NCBI GenBank assembly: GCA_028819295.1
Contig: JAPPMA010000049.1
Location: forward strand, 1 to 54,092
Source: a bacterium
Lineage (GTDB): Bacteria > Actinomycetota > Acidimicrobiia > Acidimicrobiales > Bin134
Direction of reading: 5' to 3'
Length of the DNA stretch: 54,092 nucleotides
This document shows, piece after piece, positions 15,871 to 22,394 of the stretch. Under the pieces are notes generated by a model. It saw only the letters and a program-made list of their open reading frames with translations, did no database searches and was not told where the DNA came from. Positions within the stretch are counted from its first letter, which is position 1. Each line of letters opens with the position of its first letter. The position numbers and the translations under genes were made by a program.

Positions 15871-16834
15871 AGGCCGCGGTGCAGGCGGGCCACGGTCCCC
15901 ACCCTGATTCCTCGTAGAGCGCGTAGGCCATGCGGTGTTGGTCAACAGGAAGGGCGTCCCTGGGGTCGACTCCGGCGAGCCGGGGATAATTTCGGCTGGC
16001 CACCCCGTTCCAGGTGCCTTGGTGGAATTGGAAGGCGCCGAGATACGGGCCGGCCGGGTTGTAGGCCCGGTAATTGCCTCCCGACTCGCACTGGATGAGG
16101 TGGTCCCACTGCGCTTGGGTGGTGCCTGCCGGGATCGGGGGGAAATCTGCCGGATCCGCCGACGCGGTGTCTTCGGGCTGGGGCGATGACGGTCCGCAGC
16201 TTGGCCAAGGCGCCCAGCCCCGCACTTCGTAGAGCGCGTAGGCCATGCGGTCTTGGTCGACAGGGGCCGCTTTGTTGGGAGTCACGCCCACGAGGTGGGG
16301 GTAGTGCTGCCGGGCGAGGTCGTCCCAGCTGGATTGTCTGAACTCGTAGGCGCCGAAGTTGGCGCCGTTGGGGTTCGCGTACTGGTAGCTGCCGTCGGCA
16401 TTGCACTGGCGGAGCTGTTCCCACTGTTCCTCGGTCGTGCCCTCGGGGATGGTCGGATCTGCCAACGGCGCCGGCGTCGGGGTGGGGGTTGCCGTCGGAG
16501 TTGGTGTCGGCGAGGGGGTTGTCGTCGGGGTTGGCGAGGGCGTCGGGGTTGGCGTCGGAGAGGGAGTGGCAGTCGGGGTGGGCCGGGCTTGTTCGGGGCA
16601 GCCGTTGGGAACAAGCTGGGTGTCGATATCGAACAGGCAGCGGTAGGTGTTCAACAGCGACTCTTGGGCCGCGATCAGGGCCTGTTGCTCAGCGATGAGG
16701 GCACCCTGGCGGGCTATCACCGCATCCCGCTCATCGGGGGCTTGGCCGCCGGCCGAAGGGCCGACCGCTCCAATCGCAAGCAAGACAGCGGCCGCCAGCA
16801 GGGCAGGTCGTTGCCACCGTCTGCTTTTGGACAT
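15857..16834 (-). CDS. Secreted protein with two Rpf-like transglycosylase domains, one lacking the catalytic Glu
   Basis: The product is 325 residues. A Sec signal peptide (ALLAAAVLLAIGAVGPSAGGQA) is followed by a Gln/Ala-rich helix (residues 33-65), then a long Pro-Thr-Ser linker (about 83-125) and two tandem copies of the resuscitation-promoting-factor fold. In domain 2 the catalytic Glu is intact in IQCESGGNYRAYN. In domain 1 the same position reads RQCNADGSYQYAN, so Glu is replaced by Asn. Both keep the Cys pair and the ...DRMAYALYE..GW.PWP.C ending. Rpf proteins cleave peptidoglycan during regrowth. Domain 1 probably binds rather than cuts. A TAGGAT box lies seven bases before ATG 16834. 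Confidence 0.85.
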   Translation of the reverse strand: MSKSRRWQRPALLAAAVLLAIGAVGPSAGGQAPDERDAVIARQGALIAEQQALIAAQESLLNTYRCLFDIDTQLVPNGCPEQARPTPTATPSPTPTPTPSPTPTTTPSPTPTPTATPTPTPAPLADPTIPEGTTEEQWEQLRQCNADGSYQYANPNGANFGAYEFRQSSWDDLARQHYPHLVGVTPNKAAPVDQDRMAYALYEVRGWAPWPSCGPSSPQPEDTASADPADFPPIPAGTTQAQWDHLIQCESGGNYRAYNPAGPYLGAFQFHQGTWNGVASRNYPRLAGVDPRDALPVDQHRMAYALYEESGWGPWPACTAAFRSP

Positions 16835-16847
16835 GCCCCCTATCCTA
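16835..16847 (-). promoter_or_regulatory. -10-like box of a probable leaderless promoter (Rpf-like gene)
   Basis: On the minus strand TAGGAT (16842-16847) is followed by seven bases and ATG 16834. Confidence 0.45.
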
Positions 16848-16870
16848 TGGGAGCTTTCCGCCAGCCGCTC

Positions 16871-17017
16871 TCAGTGCTTTCCGTAGAAGTGGGAGATCTG
16901 CCTCTCCAGATCGTCTGTCATCGGGACGTTCGCCAAATGGGGTTGTTTGTGGGCTGCGAGGCGGGACTTCAAAGCCCCAACTGCGGCAACCGCCTTCTTT
17001 AGAATATTCGGAGTCAT
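16871..17017 (-). CDS. 48-residue hypothetical protein
   Basis: The frame runs from ATG 17017 to TGA 16871. The product begins MTPNILKKAVAAVGALKSRLAAH and ends DDLERQISHFYGKH. It is basic, helical in character and has no signal. An AGGA precedes the ATG by about 11 bases. A longer overlapping frame on the same strand has a less protein-like composition. The family is not recognised. It sits between the Rpf-like and Fic genes, both also on the minus strand. Confidence 0.4.
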   Translation of the reverse strand: MTPNILKKAVAAVGALKSRLAAHKQPHLANVPMTDDLERQISHFYGKH

Positions 17018-17092
17018 ACGAGCCCATCCTACCGCCCCTGCTAGCTATTCCAAGCACAAAATTGGAAATTTTTTTGGACTATTCCCCTTGCA

Positions 17093-18232
17093 TCATGCGC
17101 CCCAGAGGCGCAGCAGGTCGGGGGCGGTGAACCAGTGGCGGTTCCGTCCGGGGGTGGGGGTTGGGACATCGATGGGGGAGAGGATGCCGCGGGAGGTGAG
17201 AGCGGCCAGGGTGGTCCTTGCGGTGCGCTCGCTCGTACCGAGCAGTTCGGCGGCGTCCCCGGCGCTCAGCAGTGGGTAGGCGGGCAGATGGGGGAGAAGG
17301 ATTCGGGCGGAGTGGTCAATCCGCAGATCAGTGATTGCCCCTTCCCACCGAGCCAAGAGAGCACTGGTTTGGTCGATGATCTGGTGGGTTGTAGATGCGG
17401 CCTTCTCTGCTTTTTCAGCAAACCACTTGACCCAGGGGTCGAGCTTGCCGAGTTCGAAGAGGCGGAGGCCAGAGAGGTAGCCGCCAGGGTCGTGAGCAAT
17501 GGCCATGCTGATGGGGGCGGTGGATCGATCAGTCGCCCCTCGTCGACGCAGCGTTCGATTGACCAACACCCGGCCTAGGCGACCGTTGCCGTCTCCGTAG
17601 GGATGGATGGCTTCGAATTGTGCGTGGATCATTGCGGCATGGGTCACCGGGTCGAGGTCTTCGGGGGCGTCGTTGGCGAAGGCGGTCAAGTCGTCCATCA
17701 GCCCTGGAATTTCAGACGGAGGCGGTGGAACGTAGGCCGCGTCCAAGGGTGAATTGCCTCTAACCCATCCCAATGCCGGTCGGAAAGCTCCGACCAAATC
17801 AGGAGGCAGCGTTCCGTGTTGCATGAGCCTTCGATGCCAGCGGTGCAGAGTATCGATGGTCAGTGGCTCGTGGGTGGTGTCCAGCGCCCACTGAATGACC
17901 ACAAGGTTGTCGGCCACCCAGCCCGCGGCACCGCCCGCGCCGGTTCGCCCTGCTACCAGGACGGCCTCTATGGGCTCGCGCAGGCCTTCGATACCAGAGG
18001 AGGCAACCCCTTCATTGCGCAGAAGGAGCCGGGCTAAGGGTTCCCAGTGATCTGGAAGTCGAGCATCGGCGAGCCGCAGGGCGGCACAGGCTCGCTCGCT
18101 GGCTCGTGCTGCCGAGATCGACAGGTCAAAAGGGCGCTGCCGAAGAGGTGCCGGGACCCATGCCTGAACCGGTCGCCCATTCCAGTCGGTTGTAACGGAA
18201 AATCCCGAATATCCTTCCGAATACAAGGTCAT
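17093..18232 (-). CDS. Fic-domain protein (AMP-transferase type) with N-terminal inhibitory helix and C-terminal HTH
   Basis: The product is 379 residues. The Fic core motif HPYGDGNGRLGR is complete, starting at about residue 210; its His is the catalytic base. The N-terminal segment VASSGIEGL near residue 80 carries the (S/T)xxxE(G/N) inhibitory motif, so this is a class II, self-inhibited Fic. The C-terminal ~70 residues (SAGDAAELLGTSERTARTTLAALTSRGIL) form a winged-helix DNA-binding domain, common in stand-alone Fic/DUF4172-like proteins. Most such proteins transfer AMP to a target hydroxyl. The target is unknown. A TAACAT box lies six bases before ATG 18232. Confidence 0.9.
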   Translation of the reverse strand: MTLYSEGYSGFSVTTDWNGRPVQAWVPAPLRQRPFDLSISAARASERACAALRLADARLPDHWEPLARLLLRNEGVASSGIEGLREPIEAVLVAGRTGAGGAAGWVADNLVVIQWALDTTHEPLTIDTLHRWHRRLMQHGTLPPDLVGAFRPALGWVRGNSPLDAAYVPPPPSEIPGLMDDLTAFANDAPEDLDPVTHAAMIHAQFEAIHPYGDGNGRLGRVLVNRTLRRRGATDRSTAPISMAIAHDPGGYLSGLRLFELGKLDPWVKWFAEKAEKAASTTHQIIDQTSALLARWEGAITDLRIDHSARILLPHLPAYPLLSAGDAAELLGTSERTARTTLAALTSRGILSPIDVPTPTPGRNRHWFTAPDLLRLWGA

Positions 18233-18303
18233 TTCGGAATGTTATCGTACTAGTCATCTGAAATATGCTTAGTTTCATATGACTGTCATTTTATCCTTCC
18301 GAA
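18210..18303 (-). promoter_or_regulatory. Fic promoter region with repeated TATCCTTCCGAA
   Basis: The 12-mer TATCCTTCCGAA occurs at 18210-18221 (within the first Fic codons) and at 18292-18303. A third TTCCGAA lies on the minus strand at 18233-18239, next to the start. TAACAT (18239-18244) is a candidate -10. A TGAAA...TTTCA dyad (18259-18277) lies between. These may be operator sites. The winged-helix tail of the Fic protein is a possible binder. Confidence 0.4.
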
Positions 18304-18469
18304 ACTAAATCCACTTGGCGGGGGTCGGTGTGGCCGAGGATGTTGACGTGGCGCAGTTCGCGTAGCCCATGTTCATCGTGATGCCAGGTCGTCGGGCTGG
18401 TGGCCGCGGTGCTGCTGATCCGGTTTGTGTGCCCGCGGGAGAGAAAGCGGAAGGGGCCTCGGGCGAAGA

Positions 18470-18481
18470 TAGTCTCAGCTC
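18470..18481 (+). promoter_or_regulatory. -10-like box of a probable leaderless promoter (ROK kinase)
   Basis: TAGTCT (18470-18475) followed by six bases and GTG 18482. Confidence 0.5.
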
Positions 18482-19357
18482 GTGGAAATAGTGCTTGGCG
18501 GTCCGGTGCTGGCCGTGGACATCGGCGGCACCAAGGTGGCCGTCGGCGTGGTAGCCCCCGATGGGCAGGTGCTGGGCCAGCGGCGAGGGCCGTCTCAGGC
18601 TGCTGACGAAGAGGCGCTGTTCACCCTGATTGTGGAGTTGGCCCGGGAGGTTCTGGAAGAGCACGGTCAGTCGGTCAGCGTGTGCGGAGTGGGCAGCGGC
18701 GGGCCGTCTCGGGACAACCATCGACTGCTGTCTCCGCTCAATATCGCTATCTGGCGGGACTTTCCCCTTCGAGATCGGCTGTCTGAGGCCCTCGGGATAC
18801 CCGTGGTGGTGGACAACGACGCCAAGGCTCTGGCTCTGGCCGAAGGATGGGTGGGCGGGGCCGTCGGAGAGGACAATTACCTGGCCATGGTGGTGTCAAC
18901 CGGCATAGGGGGTGGCATCGTGCTCAACGGGCGGCTGCTCGACGGCGCGGACGGCAACGCCGGCCATATCGGCCACATCTTCGTGGCCGAGGGTGGTCGG
19001 GCTGATGCCGCCGGTGCGGTGGGCCTGCTGGAGGGCCAAGCGTCGGGCACCGCCATCGCCGATCTTTTGGATGGCGTCGCCCCCGCTGATGCGCCGCTGG
19101 AGATGCGCCGGCGAGTGGGCACGCTGGTGGGCCGGGGGGTGGGCTCGGTGGCCAACCTGCTGGACCTGCGCCTGGCCGTGGTCGGCGGCTCGGTGGCGCT
19201 GGGCTACGGCGACGACTTCTTCGACGCCGCCCAAGCCGAGATCGACCGCATCTGCCGCTTGGTCCACTCGCAGGGCGCCCGCATCATCCCCAGCCCCCTA
19301 GGGGCCGACGGCGGCCTCATCGGCGCCGCCGCCGTGCTGGGGCGTGCCCGGACCTGA
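18482..19357 (+). CDS. ROK-family sugar kinase lacking the zinc-binding cysteines
   Basis: The product is 291 residues. The phosphate-1 motif LAVDIGGTKVAVGVV, the catalytic Asp in VVVDNDAKALALAE and STGIGGGIVLNG are all present, so it should phosphorylate a hexose-type sugar with ATP. ROK proteins normally follow E/HxGH with a CxCGxxGC zinc motif. Here GHIGHIFVAEGGRADAAGAVGLLEG keeps HxGH but has no cysteine at all, so the zinc site is lost. Glucokinase is the default name, but HxGH instead of ExGH and the missing zinc argue for caution. The start GTG 18482 is supported by the TAGTCT box. Confidence 0.8.
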   Translation: MEIVLGGPVLAVDIGGTKVAVGVVAPDGQVLGQRRGPSQAADEEALFTLIVELAREVLEEHGQSVSVCGVGSGGPSRDNHRLLSPLNIAIWRDFPLRDRLSEALGIPVVVDNDAKALALAEGWVGGAVGEDNYLAMVVSTGIGGGIVLNGRLLDGADGNAGHIGHIFVAEGGRADAAGAVGLLEGQASGTAIADLLDGVAPADAPLEMRRRVGTLVGRGVGSVANLLDLRLAVVGGSVALGYGDDFFDAAQAEIDRICRLVHSQGARIIPSPLGADGGLIGAAAVLGRART

Positions 19358-19372
19358 GCTCGCGTTCAAGGA

Positions 19373-20650
19373 TCAGCCGGTTTGTTCCGACCATAAGCAG
19401 CTGATGGGGCGCATGTGGAGGCGGTTGCCCAAGGCGAGGGTGTGTGGTCCGGTGTGCAGCAGGATGCCAGCCTTGAAGGCACCGGGAACTACGGCATCGA
19501 TTTTGTCTCGTAGCCAGCGAAGGTGGTGAGTGTGTTGGAGGGAGGGTGAGGAGGTGGCTTTGATTTCCACAGCTACAACATCTCCGTTGGCGGCTTCGAT
19601 CACCAGGTCCACCTCTCGACCCCGGTAGTTGCGGTCTTGGTAGTTGCGCCAGTGGTAGAGAACGCGCTTTCGGGATGAGGCTGCAAGCTGGCGGGCGATC
19701 TCGTCAACGGCAAATGTCTCCAAAAGCGGTCCCGATGATGGGGCGGTGGGCGAGGCCAGCGCCCCAGGCTCGACTTCGAGCAGATTGGCGGCCAGTCCGG
19801 CGTCGGTGATGTGGACCTTGGGCCGCGAAGTCGTTCGGGATGAGAGATTTCGAGACCAAGCCGGCAGTTCGTGAAGCAAGAAAACGGTTTGGAGCCATTC
19901 CAGATATGAGGCGATCACCGACCGGCTCACTTCCAACTCTTTGGCGGCGTCGGTCTGGTTGATCTCGCTGCTAGTGAAGGTGGCTACCCAGCGCAACAAG
20001 CGTGGCAGCGAGGCTGCCCTGCGGATATCGGCGAGCGCCAGAATGTCACGTTGGACGACCGTTTCGATGTAGTCGCCATACCAGCGCCGCCTTTGACCTG
20101 GGTCCAAATCCACGACTTCGGGATAACCCCCTCGACAGGCCCGGGCGAAATAGTCCGCTCGACCGAGGTCGCTGGCGGGGGCTGGCTTGGGGCTGCCCTC
20201 GAACCAGTGATCGATCTCTGTGGGGACAACCCCGGCCAACTCGGCTTCGGACAGCGGCCACAGTCGAAATATCCGAACTCGCCCAGCGAGCGACTCGCTG
20301 ATGGTGGGTACGGTGAGGAAGTTGGTGGACCCGGTGAGAATGAACCGGCCCGGGGTTCTGTCCTCGTCCACTAGCCGCTTCACGGCGACGATGACCCGAT
20401 TCCCACCGAGTTGGAACTCGTCTATGGTCAGGGGATAGCGCTGGCTGGACAAGAAGGCCACCGGGTCAAGCAGCACGCTCTCTCGTTCCTCATCGTCGTC
20501 GAGCGATACATAGGTACCACCTCTTGCCTCGGCGATCCCCCTGGCCAGCGTCGTCTTGCCGGTCTGCCTTGCACCGTGGATCATCACCACCCGCGACCAC
20601 TCCAGCGCTGCTTCGATCTCAGGTTGAATATGTCGGGGAACGGTCTCCAT
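19373..20650 (-). CDS. AAA ATPase with DUF4143 domain
   Basis: The product is 425 residues. The N-terminal AAA_14 domain has Walker A IHGARQTGKTTLARG near residue 26 and Walker B PLTIDEFQ near 73, followed by sensor-like ILTGSTNFL. The middle has YIETVVQRDILALADIRRAASLPRLLRWVA and an HTH-like NQTDAAKELEVSRSVIASYLEWL. The DUF4143 nuclease-like C-terminus has REVDLVIEAANGDVVAVEIKA, the D...E.K pattern of the PD-(D/E)XK fold. These proteins are very common and highly variable between strains. Their role is unknown, with defence or mobile-element links suspected. TACAAT lies six bases before ATG 20650 and a repeat array lies just upstream. Confidence 0.88.
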   Translation of the reverse strand: METVPRHIQPEIEAALEWSRVVMIHGARQTGKTTLARGIAEARGGTYVSLDDDEERESVLLDPVAFLSSQRYPLTIDEFQLGGNRVIVAVKRLVDEDRTPGRFILTGSTNFLTVPTISESLAGRVRIFRLWPLSEAELAGVVPTEIDHWFEGSPKPAPASDLGRADYFARACRGGYPEVVDLDPGQRRRWYGDYIETVVQRDILALADIRRAASLPRLLRWVATFTSSEINQTDAAKELEVSRSVIASYLEWLQTVFLLHELPAWSRNLSSRTTSRPKVHITDAGLAANLLEVEPGALASPTAPSSGPLLETFAVDEIARQLAASSRKRVLYHWRNYQDRNYRGREVDLVIEAANGDVVAVEIKATSSPSLQHTHHLRWLRDKIDAVVPGAFKAGILLHTGPHTLALGNRLHMRPISCLWSEQTG

Positions 20651-20656
20651 TCCGCC

Positions 20657-20662
20657 ATTGTA
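20657..20662 (-). promoter_or_regulatory. -10 box of the DUF4143 ATPase gene
   Basis: On the minus strand TACAAT is followed by six bases (GGCGGA) and ATG 20650, close to the bacterial consensus TATAAT. Confidence 0.5.
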
Positions 20663-20673
20663 TTCCTACTTAG

Positions 20674-20753
20674 CAAACTCGCGGTACACTATTTTACAAA
20701 TTCGCAGCTTTTCAATTGGCAAACTCGCAGTACACTATTTTGCAAATCCGCAG
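20674..20753. repeat. Four 11-bp motifs at exact 23-bp spacing (putative operator array)
   Basis: The motif CAAAYTCGCRG starts at 20674, 20697, 20720 and 20743 (the last copy reads CAAATCCGCAG). Within this, a 36-bp unit is duplicated (20673-20708 and 20719-20754). The array lies just upstream of the TACAAT box of the ATPase gene, covering its -35 area. Four copies at about two helical turns suggest cooperative protein binding on one DNA face. There are too few and too short units for CRISPR. Confidence 0.7.
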
Positions 20754-20895
20754 CAGTGGAGGTGATTTGGGCGGTAGTGGCCACGAGGCTGGCCGACAGG
20801 TCCGGCGGACCCTCTTGAAGGGGAGTTGGAGGCCAGCTTGGATAAATCGGCCGTTTCAGTCGGCTTTGAGGGCAGGTCGATCACGAAACCAGTGA

Positions 20896-20907
20896 TATCG
20901 TGAACTC
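20896..20907 (+). promoter_or_regulatory. -10-like box of a probable leaderless promoter (VapB-like gene)
   Basis: TATCGT (20896-20901) followed by six bases and GTG 20908. Confidence 0.45.
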
Positions 20908-21138
20908 GTGAGAAATGTGACGATCAGCCTTGATGATGAGACCGCCCGGTGGGCGCGCATCGAAGCTGCCAGACGCGACACAAGCCTGTCGCGGTTTGTG
21001 GGCGACCTCTTGCGCGAGCAGATGACCGAGCCTGAGGCCTACCAGCGTGCCCAGCAGTCATATCTGAGCAGAGGTCCTTTGACCTTGAGGGCGCCTGGAC
21101 AGCGGTATCCCGCCCGTGATGAGGTGCATCAAAGATGA
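20908..21138 (+). CDS. VapB-like ribbon-helix-helix antitoxin
   Basis: The product is 76 residues from GTG 20908. MRNVTISLDDETARWARIEAARRDTSLSRFVGDLLREQM is a CopG/Arc-type ribbon-helix-helix domain, and the tail (YLSRGPLTLRAPGQRYPARDEVHQR) would contact the toxin. The partner PIN gene directly after it is cut short, so the antitoxin is now an orphan that may still act as a repressor or neutralise related toxins elsewhere in the genome. Confidence 0.8.
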   Translation: MRNVTISLDDETARWARIEAARRDTSLSRFVGDLLREQMTEPEAYQRAQQSYLSRGPLTLRAPGQRYPARDEVHQR

Positions 21139-21148
21139 TGGTGCACTG

Positions 21149-21298
21149 ATGTCGGTCTTTGTCGACACCAACGTGCTGGTTTATGCCCGTGATGCCTCCG
21201 AGCCCGACAAGCAGCAGAGAGCCCAGACATGGATGGCTGCGCTATGGGAGTCAAGGGCTGGTCGCACGAGTTCTCTACGCCCCTTCCGGATGACTTGA
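21149..21298 (+). pseudogene. Truncated VapC-type PIN toxin
   Basis: ATG 21149 opens MSVFVDTNVLVYARDASEPDKQQRAQTWMAALW, the start of a PIN domain with the first catalytic Asp. After about 42 residues the similarity ends and the frame closes at 21298, so the later acidic residues are missing. This is a remnant, directly followed by the convergent XRE regulator. The deletion or insertion point is near 21270. Confidence 0.75.
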
Positions 21299-21310
21299 TT
21301 TGATCAGCCA

Positions 21311-21883
21311 CTAGAAGATTGCCGGGCTGACTATCCACAGCATGGCGGCGTCTGTCTCGCTGGTGACTTCGATGGTGTGCTCTTCGTGCGATCCGTAGTG
21401 GAGGTATTCCCCGACGCCTAGTTCGTGGGGCTCTCCGTTCAAGGTGAGGCGGACTGAGCCTGCGAGGACCAAACCGAATCGCTCGCCGAAGTGGCGGAAC
21501 CGCAGCGGGGGCTCGGAAGGCGGCAGGTGGTGGATGAGCGCGGTGTAGGCGCCTTCGTTTCCGTGGGCGCCCAATACTGTGTAGCGGTGCGCTGGATCGT
21601 TGCTGTCGGAGAGTCCGGTGCGCAGGGCCAGGGGTTCTGAGGCTCTTGACACATGAAGCCTGGGACCTGAGGCATCTTGGAACAGCGTCCCCATCTCGAC
21701 GCCAAGTGCAGCAGCCACGCTGGCCAGCCCAGATAAAGACGGAACCGACTCGCCGCGCTCAATCTGGGACAGATACGACGTGGTGTAGCCGGTGAGGTCG
21801 GCGAGGCGTCGAAGCGTCAGCCCGCGTGCAGAGCGAATCGCGGCCAGATTGCGCCCGACTGCTTGCAGTTCAACCTCGACCAC
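21311..21883 (-). CDS. XRE-family regulator with C-terminal cupin
   Basis: The product is 190 residues from GTG 21883, with TAGAGT six bases before it. The N-terminal helix-turn-helix (NLAAIRSARGLTLRRLADLTGYTTSYLSQIERGESVPSLSGL) is followed by a cupin_2 domain (PLRFRHFGERFGLVLAGSVRLTLNGEPHELGVGEYLHYGSHEEHTIEV). This two-part layout is typical of regulators of amino-acid, amine or cyclic-amide catabolism, with the cupin sensing a small ligand. It is divergent from the hyuA-putA run and shares with it a 151-bp intergenic region containing a strong inverted repeat, so it is the likely regulator. Confidence 0.88.
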   Translation of the reverse strand: MVEVELQAVGRNLAAIRSARGLTLRRLADLTGYTTSYLSQIERGESVPSLSGLASVAAALGVEMGTLFQDASGPRLHVSRASEPLALRTGLSDSNDPAHRYTVLGAHGNEGAYTALIHHLPPSEPPLRFRHFGERFGLVLAGSVRLTLNGEPHELGVGEYLHYGSHEEHTIEVTSETDAAMLWIVSPAIF

Positions 21884-21889
21884 GGTGTG

Positions 21890-21895
21890 ACTCTA
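21890..21895 (-). promoter_or_regulatory. -10-like box of the XRE-cupin gene
   Basis: On the minus strand TAGAGT is followed by six bases and GTG 21883. Confidence 0.45.
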
Positions 21896-21949
21896 TTCGC
21901 GACTGCTCCCCAAACTCGGTTCTCAACGGCATCATGCCCAGCCCGGTTT

Positions 21950-22014
21950 CCGGTATTAGTACATCACTTGCAACTCAAGTGAGAGTGTAGTAAATGTAGA
22001 TGTACTAATACCGG
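21950..22014. promoter_or_regulatory. Operator-like 16-bp perfect inverted repeat between the regulator and the catabolic run
   Basis: CCGGTATTAGTACATC (21950-21965) and its exact reverse complement (21999-22014) are separated by 33 bases. The spacer holds a second dyad, CACTTG-CAACT-CAAGTG (21965-21981). Each long arm contains the near-palindrome GTAYTARTAC, so each may be a dimer site. This sits exactly where the XRE-cupin protein would control both directions. As RNA it could also form a long hairpin in the ABM-gene leader. Confidence 0.65.
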
Positions 22015-22034
22015 ATAGCCGAGTTGGGGGGCGG

Positions 22035-22394
22035 ATGCGCATGGATCGTGAAGCAGGCAGAGGCGGCGCGACACGCACGGTGTTGAAGCTGAGGCCTCGT
22101 CCTGGGCTGTCTGGTGCCGTCATCGAATTGTTCAGGCGTGAGGGCATTATCGATCGGGCGCTGCTGGTGGACGGTTGTCACCGTGTTGAGATCTGGCAGG
22201 GGGCTGACGAGCTTCTGGTTGTAGGAACATGGGCGGACGCGGGGGCCTATCAGGCTTGGTTGGAGCATCCGGCTCGCAGTGCGAACAACGACGAGCTTGA
22301 CGCGTTGCTGCTGGTGCCGGTTGAGGCCAGCAGTCCCGGTGGCCTGTTCGAGCTCGCTCTCTCTGGGGGCGGCAGCGGGGGAGAGCAGTCGTGA
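22035..22394 (+). CDS. Antibiotic-biosynthesis-monooxygenase (ABM)-like dimeric alpha/beta-barrel protein
   Basis: The product is 119 residues; ATG 22041 is an alternative start. VLKLRPRPGLSGAVIELFRREGIIDRALLVDGCHRVEIWQGADELLVVGTWADAGAYQAWLEH has the strand-helix-strand plan of ABM/DUF-type ferredoxin-like barrels, including the closing W-D/E...W..H segment. These small proteins can be cofactor-free monooxygenases, heme-degrading enzymes or accessory subunits. Its stop overlaps the hyuA start (GTGA), so it is the first gene of the catabolic operon. GGGGGG before the ATG is a plausible ribosome site. Its role in the pathway is unknown. Confidence 0.6.
   Translation: MRMDREAGRGGATRTVLKLRPRPGLSGAVIELFRREGIIDRALLVDGCHRVEIWQGADELLVVGTWADAGAYQAWLEHPARSANNDELDALLLVPVEASSPGGLFELALSGGGSGGEQS

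Noticed and set aside
16450..16590. GT-rich repetitive DNA as a regulatory or satellite repeat
   Set aside because: It encodes the Pro-Thr-Ser linker of the Rpf-like protein on the minus strand.
18300..18400. Short minus-strand frame ending HVNILGHTDPRQVDLV as a transposase scrap
   Set aside because: I could not match it to a named transposase family by eye, and it has no inverted repeat or second copy.
20673..20754. CRISPR-like interpretation of the 23-bp phased repeats
   Set aside because: The repeated motif is 11 bp with only 12 bp between, there are four copies and no cas genes.
21149..21298. Possible second selenoprotein or readthrough at the TGA ending the truncated VapC
   Set aside because: The sequence after the stop does not continue a PIN domain in the same frame.
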